A stretch of DNA of 64,000 bases, taken from positions 5,518,001 to 5,582,000 of the forward strand of contig NZ_CP013232.1 in NCBI RefSeq assembly GCF_001584145.1, written 5' to 3'. Position 1 is the stretch's first letter. Each line of letters begins with the position of its first letter. The position numbers and the translations under genes were made by a program. Source of the DNA: Collimonas fungivorans. Its GTDB lineage: Bacteria; Pseudomonadota; Gammaproteobacteria; Burkholderiales; Burkholderiaceae_D. A model generated the notes under the pieces. The model saw only the letters and a program-made list of their open reading frames with translations. It did not search any database and had not been told where the DNA came from. Shown piece after piece: positions 32,554 to 41,600 of the stretch.

Positions 32554-32777
32554 GGAAAACTAACTTGGATATCCACAATTTAAAAACACGATATCCACAG
32601 CCTTATCCACAAAACCTGAAAATCGGCCTGTTTACCAAGGTTTTTGAACGTCCCAAGCCCGTTTTCAAAAAAATTTTCTCTTGCCTAAATAATGGGCAGT
32701 ATCAAGGCGAGAGAAAAATCTGGACAGAACAAAGCCGAACCTTTAATGTACGCAAAGCGTATATAAAGGTGATGATA

Positions 32778-34079
32778 ATGAGTGATCAACAGACTTTCCT
32801 GCGCGACGCCATGCGTCGTTTGAACCTGACCAGGGACCATTTTTCCGATCGCATCGGCGTCCGCAAGCGCGCATTGGATACTTGGCTGCTTCCTGAAACA
32901 TCAAGTGAATTCCGGGTCATGCCGGACATTGTCAGCAAATTTGTCGGGGAAATCCTCGAAGGTGAATTGCTTCTTCCTGCCTCGACGCAGAGCGTATATC
33001 AAAATAAGATTGGCGCCCCGCTCCGCGAACAGATTGCCTATAACGGCAGACCTCAGCTGTTATCGGTGGACCAGTTTTCACGCGATTCGCTGGAGCAGCT
33101 GTTCCGCATCACGGACATCATGCAGCCCATTGCGAGGCGCCAGAAGGTCACGCGCATCCTTGAGGGTGCCGTACTGGCCAATCTGTTCTTTGAAGCCAGC
33201 ACACGCACGCGTATCAGCTTTGGCGCGGCGTTTTGCCGGCTGGGAGGTTCGGTTTGCGACACTACCGGCTTCACCTTCTCTTCAATGACCAAGGGCGAGT
33301 CGATTTATGACACCAGCCGCGTCATCAGCGGTTATGCCGACGTCCTGGTAGTCAGGCATCCCGAACAAGGGGCGGTCGACGAATTTGCCCGCGCCACGAA
33401 TATCCCGGTGATCAATGGCGGCGACGGCCCGGGTGAGCATCCCAGCCAGGCGATCCTGGACCTGTACACCATACAGCGCGAATTCTCGCGCCTGGGGAAA
33501 CTGGTCGACGGCGCCCACATCGTCATGGTGGGCGACCTGAAGTACGGCCGCACCGTACATTCGCTGATTAAGCTGCTGGCGCTGTATCGCGGCCTCAGGT
33601 TCACGCTGGTGGCGCCGGCAACGTTGGAGATGCCGGCCCATATCCTGGAACGCATTGCGCGCGGCGGCCACGTGGTGGAGCAGTCGACCTCGCTGGCGCA
33701 GGGCTTGAAGGGGGCTGACGTCGTGTACGCAACCCGGATCCAGAAAGAACGCTTCGCCGACGAGGCCATAGAAGGCTACACCCCGGATTTCCAGATCAAC
33801 CAGGCGCTGATCGACTCCGCCTGCAGCGCCGACACCATCGTCATGCATCCCCTGCCACGCGACGGCAGGCCCGGCGCCAATGATCTCAGCACCGATCTCA
33901 ACCACGATCCGCGCCTGGCGATCTTCCGCCAGACGGACAACGGCATACCGGTGAGGATGGCGATCTTTGCGACCTTGCTGGGTGTGGAAAACCAGGTGCA
34001 GCATTCGATGCGCGACGCCAGCTGGCGCTCGCCGCACCACGTCGGACCGGATGATGCGGCATTTGATGGGGTCGCCTAG
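32778..34079 (+). CDS. pyrB: Aspartate carbamoyltransferase with N-terminal helix-turn-helix-like extension
   Basis: A 433-residue protein. Residues ~95-420 are a complete ATCase: carbamoyl phosphate loop STRTR (141-145), the SMTKGES loop with K172, HPSQAILDLYTI, and HPLPRDGRPG. It joins carbamoyl phosphate to aspartate in pyrimidine synthesis. Residues 1-65 are an extra domain whose stretch TRDHFSDRIGVRKRALDTWL resembles the HTH of phage-repressor-like regulators. The ATG at 32778 follows AAAGG by 8 bases; the frame is open upstream into the origin region but that part looks non-coding. It is the first gene right of the putative oriC. Confidence 0.9.
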   Translation: MSDQQTFLRDAMRRLNLTRDHFSDRIGVRKRALDTWLLPETSSEFRVMPDIVSKFVGEILEGELLLPASTQSVYQNKIGAPLREQIAYNGRPQLLSVDQFSRDSLEQLFRITDIMQPIARRQKVTRILEGAVLANLFFEASTRTRISFGAAFCRLGGSVCDTTGFTFSSMTKGESIYDTSRVISGYADVLVVRHPEQGAVDEFARATNIPVINGGDGPGEHPSQAILDLYTIQREFSRLGKLVDGAHIVMVGDLKYGRTVHSLIKLLALYRGLRFTLVAPATLEMPAHILERIARGGHVVEQSTSLAQGLKGADVVYATRIQKERFADEAIEGYTPDFQINQALIDSACSADTIVMHPLPRDGRPGANDLSTDLNHDPRLAIFRQTDNGIPVRMAIFATLLGVENQVQHSMRDASWRSPHHVGPDDAAFDGVA

Positions 34080-34087
34080 ATGGGGTC

Positions 34088-34209
34088 GCGTAGGGTGGGC
34101 ACCTGTGCCCACGCGTTACCGTGATATCCGGAGTACTAGCCTACGCACTATCGAAATAAGCATGTACGCGGTATGAATTCACGCGTGGGCACGATGTGCC
34201 CACCCTACC
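34088..34209. repeat. Inverted pair of GTAGGGTGGGCAC REP-like palindromes
   Basis: Two palindromes, GTGGGCAC-ct-GTGCCCAC (34095-34112) and GTGGGCAC-gat-GTGCCCAC (34185-34203), face each other with outer arms GCGTAGGG and CCCTAC and inner arms ACGCG. They fill the gap between the convergent pyrB and asmA-like genes and may serve as terminator for both. Confidence 0.85.
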
Positions 34210-34221
34210 CGGCCGCTTGGC

Positions 34222-36261
34222 CTAGCGCGCTTTCTTTGGCCGCAGCGTCTTGCCGGGCGGCGGCGCCACCGGTTTTTCCTTGGCCAGCGCCAGCAGGCCG
34301 GCGCAATCGCTTTGCTGGTCCGGGCTGATATTAATCAAGGGCAGCACCGCCGCCACCGGAGCCAGCACGCCGAGGGCAATCGCGCCGCCAGCTTTCAACG
34401 CCAGCACACCCTTGTCCACCCCTACGTCCGGGTTCTTGAAGCTGCCTGTGACGTGCAGCGGCGACCTGAGCGAGAAAATGCGCAATCCCTTGGTCTTCGG
34501 ATTGATGGTCAGGGCCAGCGATTCCTGCGCCAGGTTGACCTGGCCCTGGACGTTGATGATGGCATCGTCGGTATCCATTACGAAGGTGCGCGCATCCATC
34601 ACGCCATTGGTCACGGCAAAATCGCTCGCCAGGCAATTCAGCTTGACCTGTTTGTCGCCGAACAGCTTGGAAATCACCACATTGCCGATATTCAGGCCCG
34701 CCGCTTCCAGCAGGAACTTGCTGATGGTGCCCTGGTTGATCAGGGTTTTCAGCTCGCCGTTCGAGCTGCCCAGCAGACTGGCCACCGAATTGCCGACCGC
34801 GGACAGCGAAGCGTCGCCATTGATCTCACCCAGGCTGGCCTGGGCTGACGCCAGCGTAGGGAACAGCTGCTTGATTTTCAGATGGCGCGCCGAAATTTTC
34901 ATTTCCGCCTTGATCAGCTTATTGCCGCCGTCCAGCTTGATGTTGGAAACCAGGTTGCCGCCGGCCACGCCGAAGTTTAGCGGCGTCAGCGACAGCACGC
35001 TGTCCTTCAGGTGGAGGTCGGCCACCAGGTCCTGGATCGGCAGGTCTTTATCGCGGATGATCTTGCGCCCAGTGAACTTGACGTCGGCATCGATGCTGCC
35101 CCAGCGCGCGGTATCGAATTGCTCCACCGGCAGCACCTTGTTGCCCGGCTGCGCCACGCCATCGCCGCGATTGGCCTTGCTGGCGTTGGAGTCGGCGCCG
35201 ATCAGCGGCGCCAGATCCTGCAGCTTGAGCTGGTTCGACAACAGCGTGCCTTTCAGCAAAGGCCGCGGCTTCTGCGCGACATATTCCAGCGTGCCGGACA
35301 AATCGCTGGAACCGACGCGGCCGCTGAACTTATCGTAGATCCAGTCGCCGCCGGCGCTGTTGAGCTTGCCGATCAGCCGCCCTTCGGTGGCGAACGGCGG
35401 CGTCGCCGGCAGCACGATGCCGGTCAGCGGGTACAGGTTGGACATGCTGGCGCCCGACAGTTTCAGGCGCAGGTCCAGCGCCGCCAGGTCGCTCGGCTTG
35501 GTCAGCGTGCCCTGGATTGCAATCGCGGTCTTGCCGACATGGACGCTGGCTTGCAGCGGATACGGCTTGCTCGAATTCTGCAGCGACAGCACCGCGCCGG
35601 CCTTGCCTTCGCCGCTGACGGCGGCTTTGTTGAAGGTGCCGCCGACTTTCCAGCCGATGCCGTAGCCCTCGGCGCTGACAGCCGGCAAGCTGTCGATGTC
35701 CGCCTTGATGTCGAGCTTGCTGACGGGATCAAGCAATCTCACCGTGCCTTTCGCCAGCACCAGCTTTTGCAGCTGCAGCTGCCAGGAAGACGGTCCGCTG
35801 GATTTGAAAGTCCAGTTGTTGTCGCCATCCGGCTTGCGCTCCAGCGCGATGCTCGGCGTATCCAGTTCCAGCGACGGCACCACGATCTGGTGCGCCAGCA
35901 GCGGCAAGGGACTCAAGGAAAACGTCAGCTGGCCGATCTCTGCCATGTGCGGACCGGTCTTGGCCCAGTCGGGATTGTCCAGCACGATGTCCTTCGCGCT
36001 CAGGCGCGGCCAGGGCACCCAGCGGCGCCAGCTGTCGAGGTCGGTCTGCGATTTTTGCCAGGTAAGCGCGAGGTCGCCGCGAATCGCAAAATTGCGCCCG
36101 GTAGCCTCGCTGACCCGCTGGTTCAGCCACGGTTTGGCGCGGTTCCAGTCGAACGTGAGCAGCAGCGCCACGCACAGGGCGATCAAACCAATCAGCGCCG
36201 CAATCGACCACAACAGCACGCGAACCGGACGCCGTAGCGGGGGAAATGTAGAGGTAGTCAT
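34222..36261 (-). CDS. AsmA family protein
   Basis: A ~679-residue inner-membrane-anchored protein. One N-terminal membrane helix (LLWSIAALIGLIALCVALLL) is followed by FDWNRAKPWLNQRVSEATGRNFAIRG, the AsmA opening, then a long beta-rich periplasmic part of repeating strands ending in a second AsmA-type module (IKQLFPTL, INGDASLSAVGNSVASLLGSS). AsmA-like proteins are bridge-like lipid-transfer or outer-membrane homeostasis factors. Start choice: ATG 36261; an in-frame TTG at 36276 directly after AGAGAG is the alternative. Confidence 0.8.
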   Translation of the reverse strand: MTTSTFPPLRRPVRVLLWSIAALIGLIALCVALLLTFDWNRAKPWLNQRVSEATGRNFAIRGDLALTWQKSQTDLDSWRRWVPWPRLSAKDIVLDNPDWAKTGPHMAEIGQLTFSLSPLPLLAHQIVVPSLELDTPSIALERKPDGDNNWTFKSSGPSSWQLQLQKLVLAKGTVRLLDPVSKLDIKADIDSLPAVSAEGYGIGWKVGGTFNKAAVSGEGKAGAVLSLQNSSKPYPLQASVHVGKTAIAIQGTLTKPSDLAALDLRLKLSGASMSNLYPLTGIVLPATPPFATEGRLIGKLNSAGGDWIYDKFSGRVGSSDLSGTLEYVAQKPRPLLKGTLLSNQLKLQDLAPLIGADSNASKANRGDGVAQPGNKVLPVEQFDTARWGSIDADVKFTGRKIIRDKDLPIQDLVADLHLKDSVLSLTPLNFGVAGGNLVSNIKLDGGNKLIKAEMKISARHLKIKQLFPTLASAQASLGEINGDASLSAVGNSVASLLGSSNGELKTLINQGTISKFLLEAAGLNIGNVVISKLFGDKQVKLNCLASDFAVTNGVMDARTFVMDTDDAIINVQGQVNLAQESLALTINPKTKGLRIFSLRSPLHVTGSFKNPDVGVDKGVLALKAGGAIALGVLAPVAAVLPLINISPDQQSDCAGLLALAKEKPVAPPPGKTLRPKKAR

Positions 36262-36510
36262 AAGGTTGTGAGGCAACTCTCTATCAAAAGTTCAATTTGA
36301 CAAGTATCCGGAATATTGTGCTTGCCGCTTTGATAATAATGAAACTGATAAGAAATTGTATGTCATCGGGACCCGGTGATGAGGCGTTATCCAAAGACTG
36401 GCCTCTGCATTTGTGTGAGACATGCAAGCGTTTGTAACCCGATGTTGCGTAGCCAAGCTGCCGTGCTAGCGTGTAACTACCATCGATTCCTCGTAGTCTG
36501 GAGCAAAAAA

Positions 36511-38475
36511 ATGAGCAACAATAAAAATACCTCGATGTCGCTGATGCTGAGCGTTTGCGTAGCGGTGCTGCCGCTGGCCGCCTGCGACAAAAAACCCGAC
36601 GTCGCGCCTGCCCCCCAGCCGCAGCAAGCACCGGCGGCACAAGCAGCCCCTGCCTATGTACCGCCAACCGCCGACCAGCTGTATCAGCTGGTCGGCCCCA
36701 TCGCGCTGTTTCCCGACAAGCTGGTGGCGCAGGTGCTGGCTGCATCCAGCTATCCGGACCAGATCACCGCCGCCGACAACTGGCTAGCGCAAAACAAGAA
36801 CCTGAAAGGGGCTCAGCTGCAGGATGCGGCCAACCAGCAGCCTTGGGACGTCAGCGTCAAAGGCTTGACGCAGTTTCCCAGCGTGCTGGACCAGATGGCG
36901 CGCAACATCCCCTGGACCTCGGCCCTTGGCGACGCTTACGTCAACGATCCCAGCGACGTCATGAATGCGATCCAGGTGATGCGTCAGCGCGCTGCCAGCA
37001 GCGGCAACCTGAAAGACAGCAAACAGCAGCGCATCGCCGTCAGGCCGCGCGTGCAGCCGGCGCCGCCCACGGACTATGCGCCGCCGCCTGGCGAACCGCT
37101 GGTCTACGCCGGCCCGGAAATGGTTGCGCCGCCGCCAGAAACCATCGTGATCGAGCCGGCCGAACCTGATGTGGTGTATGTGCCGGCCTACAATCCCGGC
37201 GTAGTCTATGGCCAGCCGTTGCCGGTCTATCCCGGTTATACCTACGAACCCCCTCCCCGTTATTATCCGCCGGGCGAGATAGTCACCGCCGGCGTGATTA
37301 CCTTCGGCCTCGGCGTCGCCGTCGGCGCAGTGATCAGCCATCACGACTGGGGCTGGAATTCCTGGGGCGTGCATTGGGGCGGCGATGGCGGCGGCGGCAA
37401 CTGGCGCGGCGGCGACCGCGACCATGGCTGGCACCGGCCCGCGGTTGTGTACAACAACAATACCTATGTGTCGCGCTCGACGACGATCGTCAATCGCGTG
37501 ACCAACAACTACAACAACACCTACAACAACAGTACGGTGAACAACAACACCCGCAATAATTTTGGCGGCCCCGCCAATAATCCCGCCGCGGCCAACGGCG
37601 GACGCCCCCCCGGCCAGCCGGGCGGCGGCGGTGCTCCTAATTTCTTCAATGGGCAGCGGCCGAATCCGGCGGCGCAAGCGAATCCTGCACAGTCGCAGCC
37701 ACAGCAGCGTCCGAACCAGAATGCAACACCGTTTGCCGGCAATCCGCGGCCGAACCATGGGCAGCCGGATTTCAGCCACATGAGCCGGCCCGATTTCGGC
37801 AAGACCCCGCCGCAGGCGAACGGCGGCGCGCCTAACGCCAATCAACTGGCGCGTCCGGGATTTCTCCATCCGGCTCCCGGCCAGCCGCAAGCTAGTGAAC
37901 CGGGGCAGAAACCATTGCCGAACCAGCTACAGCAAAACGCGCAGAGCCGACGCCCGGGTCAGCCGAGGAACCTGGATGCAGAAAACCCTGTAAACCTGCA
38001 TAAGAATCCTTTCAACGGCAATGTTCCAAGGCCGAACGTCAATCGGCCCGCCATGCCCGAGGCGGCAAGACCGCAGCCAACGCCGCAACCTCAGGCGCAG
38101 CCGCAAAACCTGCCTAATCGGCAGCCGGAACAGTTCCAGCATCGGCCTGAAGGCGGCCAGCAAATGCATCAGGAACCGAACCGGCCGGCGGGCAATCCCG
38201 GACCGCAGTTTTTCAACCATCCGGAATCGCGGCCGCAAGCAGCGCCGCAGCCACAGGCGCAACCCCATCCGCAGCCTCAGATACAGCAGCCGCGGCCGCA
38301 ACCGGCGCCGCAACCGGCGCCTCAGATGCAACGGCCACAACCGCAGCCGCAAATGCAGCAGCCGCGACCACAGCCACAACCTCAAGTGCAGGCGCAGCAT
38401 CCGCCTCAGCAAAATCACGAGCAGCCGCATGGGAACAATATCCATCCGCAGAAAAAGGATGACGATCACAAATGA
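36511..38475 (+). CDS. DUF3300 domain lipoprotein with Asn-rich and Gln/Pro-rich tail
   Basis: A 654-residue predicted lipoprotein: signal MSNNKNTSMSLMLSVCVAVL with lipobox PLAAC (Cys25). Aspartate follows the cysteine, which by the +2 rule favours the inner membrane. Residues ~55-210 match DUF3300 (TADQLYQLVGPIALFPDKLV). A glycine-rich hydrophobic stretch, a Trp/Gly/His segment, an Asn-rich segment and about 280 residues of Pro/Gln/Asn-rich low complexity follow. GGAG lies 7 bases before the ATG; an earlier in-frame ATG at 36376 is unsupported. Function unknown. Confidence 0.82.
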   Translation: MSNNKNTSMSLMLSVCVAVLPLAACDKKPDVAPAPQPQQAPAAQAAPAYVPPTADQLYQLVGPIALFPDKLVAQVLAASSYPDQITAADNWLAQNKNLKGAQLQDAANQQPWDVSVKGLTQFPSVLDQMARNIPWTSALGDAYVNDPSDVMNAIQVMRQRAASSGNLKDSKQQRIAVRPRVQPAPPTDYAPPPGEPLVYAGPEMVAPPPETIVIEPAEPDVVYVPAYNPGVVYGQPLPVYPGYTYEPPPRYYPPGEIVTAGVITFGLGVAVGAVISHHDWGWNSWGVHWGGDGGGGNWRGGDRDHGWHRPAVVYNNNTYVSRSTTIVNRVTNNYNNTYNNSTVNNNTRNNFGGPANNPAAANGGRPPGQPGGGGAPNFFNGQRPNPAAQANPAQSQPQQRPNQNATPFAGNPRPNHGQPDFSHMSRPDFGKTPPQANGGAPNANQLARPGFLHPAPGQPQASEPGQKPLPNQLQQNAQSRRPGQPRNLDAENPVNLHKNPFNGNVPRPNVNRPAMPEAARPQPTPQPQAQPQNLPNRQPEQFQHRPEGGQQMHQEPNRPAGNPGPQFFNHPESRPQAAPQPQAQPHPQPQIQQPRPQPAPQPAPQMQRPQPQPQMQQPRPQPQPQVQAQHPPQQNHEQPHGNNIHPQKKDDDHK

Positions 38476-38533
38476 GCGTGTCGAAAAAATGCAATTGAGA
38501 AGAGTCGCCGCAGGAACTCCGGCGCAATAAAAA

Positions 38534-38606
38534 GGCTGGCTGAACACAAGGTTCAGTGTAGGGTGGGCACGCTTTTGTGCCCACCCTACTTCTTGGCAAG
38601 CCAGCC
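38534..38606 (+). terminator. Terminator hairpin interrupted by a 44-bp REP-like insertion
   Basis: GGCTGGCTGAAC (38534-38545) should pair with GTTCAGCCAGCC, but the right arm is split into GTTCA (38551-38555) and GCCAGCC (38600-38606) by 44 bases. Removing 38556-38599 restores a perfect 12-bp stem. The intact sister copy lies at 38630-38666. Confidence 0.75.
38558..38589. repeat. GTAGGGTGGGCAC REP-like palindrome (inside a terminator arm)
   Basis: Perfect 13-base arms GTAGGGTGGGCAC and GTGCCCACCCTAC with a 6-base loop. It is the body of the 44-bp insertion described in the previous entry. Confidence 0.9.
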
Positions 38607-38629
38607 GCGACAGGAACTCCGGCTCAACA

Positions 38630-38666
38630 AAAAAGCTGGCTGAACACAGAGTTCAGCCAGCTTTTT
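38630..38666. terminator. Bidirectional terminator between DUF3300 gene and putA
   Basis: A perfect 16-bp stem (AAAAAGCTGGCTGAAC / GTTCAGCCAGCTTTTT) with a 5-base loop. It can end both convergent transcripts. The preceding ~20 bases also match those before the interrupted copy, so the unit was duplicated. Confidence 0.9.
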
Positions 38667-38699
38667 CATTTACAACGCGCGCTATCGGGTTTGCTACGC

Positions 38700-41600
38700 T
38701 TAAGCTTGCAAGGTCATCAGGCTGGCGTTGCCGCCGGCGGCGGTGGTGTTGACGCAAACCGCGCGTTCGGCCAGCAGGCGCCACAAGGGAATCGAAGCGT
38801 ATTCCGAGGTTTCCAGCAACGGCACCAGCGCCCCGCCTTGTTCTCCGAGCGCGGTCAGCAAAGGACGCAGGCGCGCAGTGCCCGCGCCGTCGACCAGGGC
38901 CAGCTGCAAACGGGTGGCGTGGTCGCTGCCGGCAAGCTGGTCGACCACACGGATCGCAGCGCGCACCGCGCGCGGCAAACCTTCCGGGATCATGGCCGAC
39001 GAGCCGGCCTCGACCACCGGCAGGTTGCCGGTAGCGAACACCGCCGCCAATTGATTCAGCATGGCGCCGACGTTATCCGCGCTGCACAGGATCGCGCCGC
39101 GCGGCGCGAACGACAGGCTGTTGCGTTCGCCGGTCGGGCCCGGCAGCACCAGTGAAGTGCCGAGCCAGCTGGCGTGCATGTATTCCTCGCCCAGCGCGGC
39201 GATGCGCTGGTGGCCGTGGGTCCTGGCCCAGCTCAGCAAGGCTTGCAGCACCGGTGTGGCGTTTGCTGCTTCGGGATTCGGCGCATGGATCGTGTGCGCC
39301 CCCAGCGATACCGCGGGATTGCGCTGCAGGCGTTTCAGGTACAACGGCCCGCCGGCTTTTGGTCCGGTGCCGGATTTCCCTTCGCCGCCAAACGGCTGTA
39401 CGCCGACCACCGCACCGACGATGTTGCGATTGACGTAGATGTTGCCGACGTGGGCGTGGGCGACGATGAAATCGATGGTTTCATCGATGCGCGAATGGAT
39501 GCCGAGAGTCAGGCCGTAACCGCTGCCGTTGATGGCGTCGACCAGTTGCGGCAGCTCGTTGCGCGCGTAACGCAGCACATGCAATACCGGGCCGAACACT
39601 TCGCGCTTCAGTTCCGACATGGAGCCGATTTCGATCAGCGCAGGGGCAACGAAAGTGCCATGTTGTTGTTCGGGCGGCAGCGGCAGCTGGTAGAAATCCT
39701 TGGCCGTGGCGCGCATCGTTTCGATATGCGCCAGCAGCTGGCCCTGGGCGTCGGCATCGATCACCGGACCGATGTCGGTGACGAGGCGGTCCGGATTGCC
39801 GATCCGCAGTTCCTGCATGGCGCCCTTCAGCATATGCAGGGTGCGGTCGGCGATATCGTTTTGCAGGCACAGCACGCGCAAGGCGGAGCAGCGCTGGCCG
39901 GCGCTGTCGAAAGCGGAATTCAGCACGTCTTGCACCACCTGTTCCGGCAGTGCGCTGGAATCGACGATCAAGGCATTCTGGCCGCCGGTTTCAGCGATCA
40001 GCGGCAAGTCCACCGACTCTGCCAGCGAGCGTTTGGCCAAGGTGCGGTTGATGATCTGTGCGACCTCGGTAGAACCAGTGAAAATCACTCCCTTGACGCG
40101 CGCATCGGCGGTCAGCGTGGCGCCGACGGTATCGCCCTGGCCCGGCAGGAATTGCAACGCGGCCGGCGGCACGCCGGCTTCATGCAGCAGCTGCACCGCG
40201 CGAGCGGCGATCAGCGGCGTCTGTTCGGCCGGCTTCGCCAGCACCACATTGCCGGCTGCCAGCGCAGCGCTGACTTCGCCGATGAAAATCGCCAGCGGGA
40301 AATTCCACGGGCTGATGCATACCACCGGTCCCAGCGCCAAGGCATTCTGGGTATGCCGCACCTGCGCCGCGTAGTAGCGTAGGAAATCGACCGCTTCGCG
40401 CACTTCGGCAATCGCGTTCGGCAATGACTTCCCTGCTTCGCGGATCGCCAGCGCAATCAGTTCCAGCTGGTGCACTTCAAACAGGGCTGCGGCGCGTTCC
40501 AGCTTGTCGGCCCGTTCCGCCGGCGGCAGGGTTTGCCAGTCCATGGCGTAGACGCTGGCGGCATGCAAGGCCTTGTCGACATCGGCGACGCTGGCTTCGA
40601 CCACGCTGCCCACCACATCGCGCTTGTCGGCCGGATTCAATATCGGACGCGCAGCCTGGCTGTAAGTTTGCAGCTCAGCCAGCATTGGCGTGGCATGCCA
40701 TTGCTGCTTGCCGAACACGCCAAAAGCACTGTCGATCTGGCGCAGGACTTCTTCACTGCTCAGGTCCAGGCCGGCCGAATTCTTGCGCTCCGCGCCGTAC
40801 ATCGCGGGCGGCAGGGCGATCTGCGGATGCGGCTCGCCGCCCAGCTGTTGCGCGGCTTGCAGCGGATCGGCGATGAGCGAATCGATGCTCACGCTTTCGT
40901 CGACGATCTGGTTTACGAACGAAGAATTGGCGCCGTTTTCCAGCAGGCGCCGCACCAGGTAAGCCAGCAGGGTCTGGTGCGAACCGACCGGCGCATAAAT
41001 CCGGCAAGGCTTGTCCAGCATGTCTTTGCCGACCACCTGGTCGTACAAGGTTTCGCCCATGCCGTGCAGGCACTGGAATTCATAGTCGGTGATGTTTTTT
41101 TCCTGCGCCCAGCTGTAGATGGTCGCCAATGTATGCGCGTTGTGGGTAGCGAACTGCGGATAGATGACATCGGTGGAGGCCAGTAGTTTCTGGGCGCAGG
41201 TCAGGTAGGAAACGTCGGTGTACACCTTGCGCGTGTATACCGGGAAGCCGGGCAAGCCGTCGACTTGCGCGCGCTTGATCTCGGAATCCCAATACGCGCC
41301 CTTGACCAGCCGCACCATGAACTTGCGGCCGCTGCGGTGCGCCAGGTCGACCAAGTAGTCGATCACGAAAGGACAGCGTTTCTGGTAACCCTGCACCACA
41401 AAGCCGATGCCCTCGAAACCGGCCAGCTCGGCGTCGAACGCCAGCGCTTCCATCAGGTCCAGCGACAGTTCCAGGCGGTCCGCTTCTTCGGCGTCGATGT
41501 TGAGGCCGATGTCATATTGCTTGGCCAGCAGCAGCAGCTGTTTCAGGCGCGGCAGCAATTCTTCCATGGTGCGTTGCCGCTGCGCGCGCGAATAACGCGG

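Larger units (their letters stand above)
31935..32777. other. Putative chromosomal replication origin (oriC)
   Basis: An 843-base gene-free, strongly AT-rich stretch between the LysR gene and pyrB. Perfect DnaA boxes (TTATCCACA on either strand) lie at 32054-32062, 32212-32220, 32446-32454 and 32603-32611. One-mismatch boxes lie at 32177-32185, 32200-32208, 32551-32559, 32569-32577 and 32591-32599, and the shorter word TTGGATAA recurs four more times. Two copies of a 165-bp repeat each carry an AT tract, TAG trios and a box. Nearby parAB and two parS sites and the minus-strand bias of genes to the left agree with an origin. The dnaA gene is absent from the window. Confidence 0.75.

Noticed and set aside
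32565..32777. In-frame 71-codon extension upstream of pyrB
   Set aside because: It covers DnaA boxes, has no ribosome site and unnatural composition; the ATG at 32778 has a proper site.
36297..36325. TTGACA as promoter of the DUF3300 gene
   Set aside because: No acceptable -10 at 15-19 bp distance.
38213..38599. Minus-strand frame over the Gln/Pro-rich tail of the DUF3300 gene
   Set aside because: A mirror of the repetitive codons (Val/Ala/Leu-rich) with no start support.
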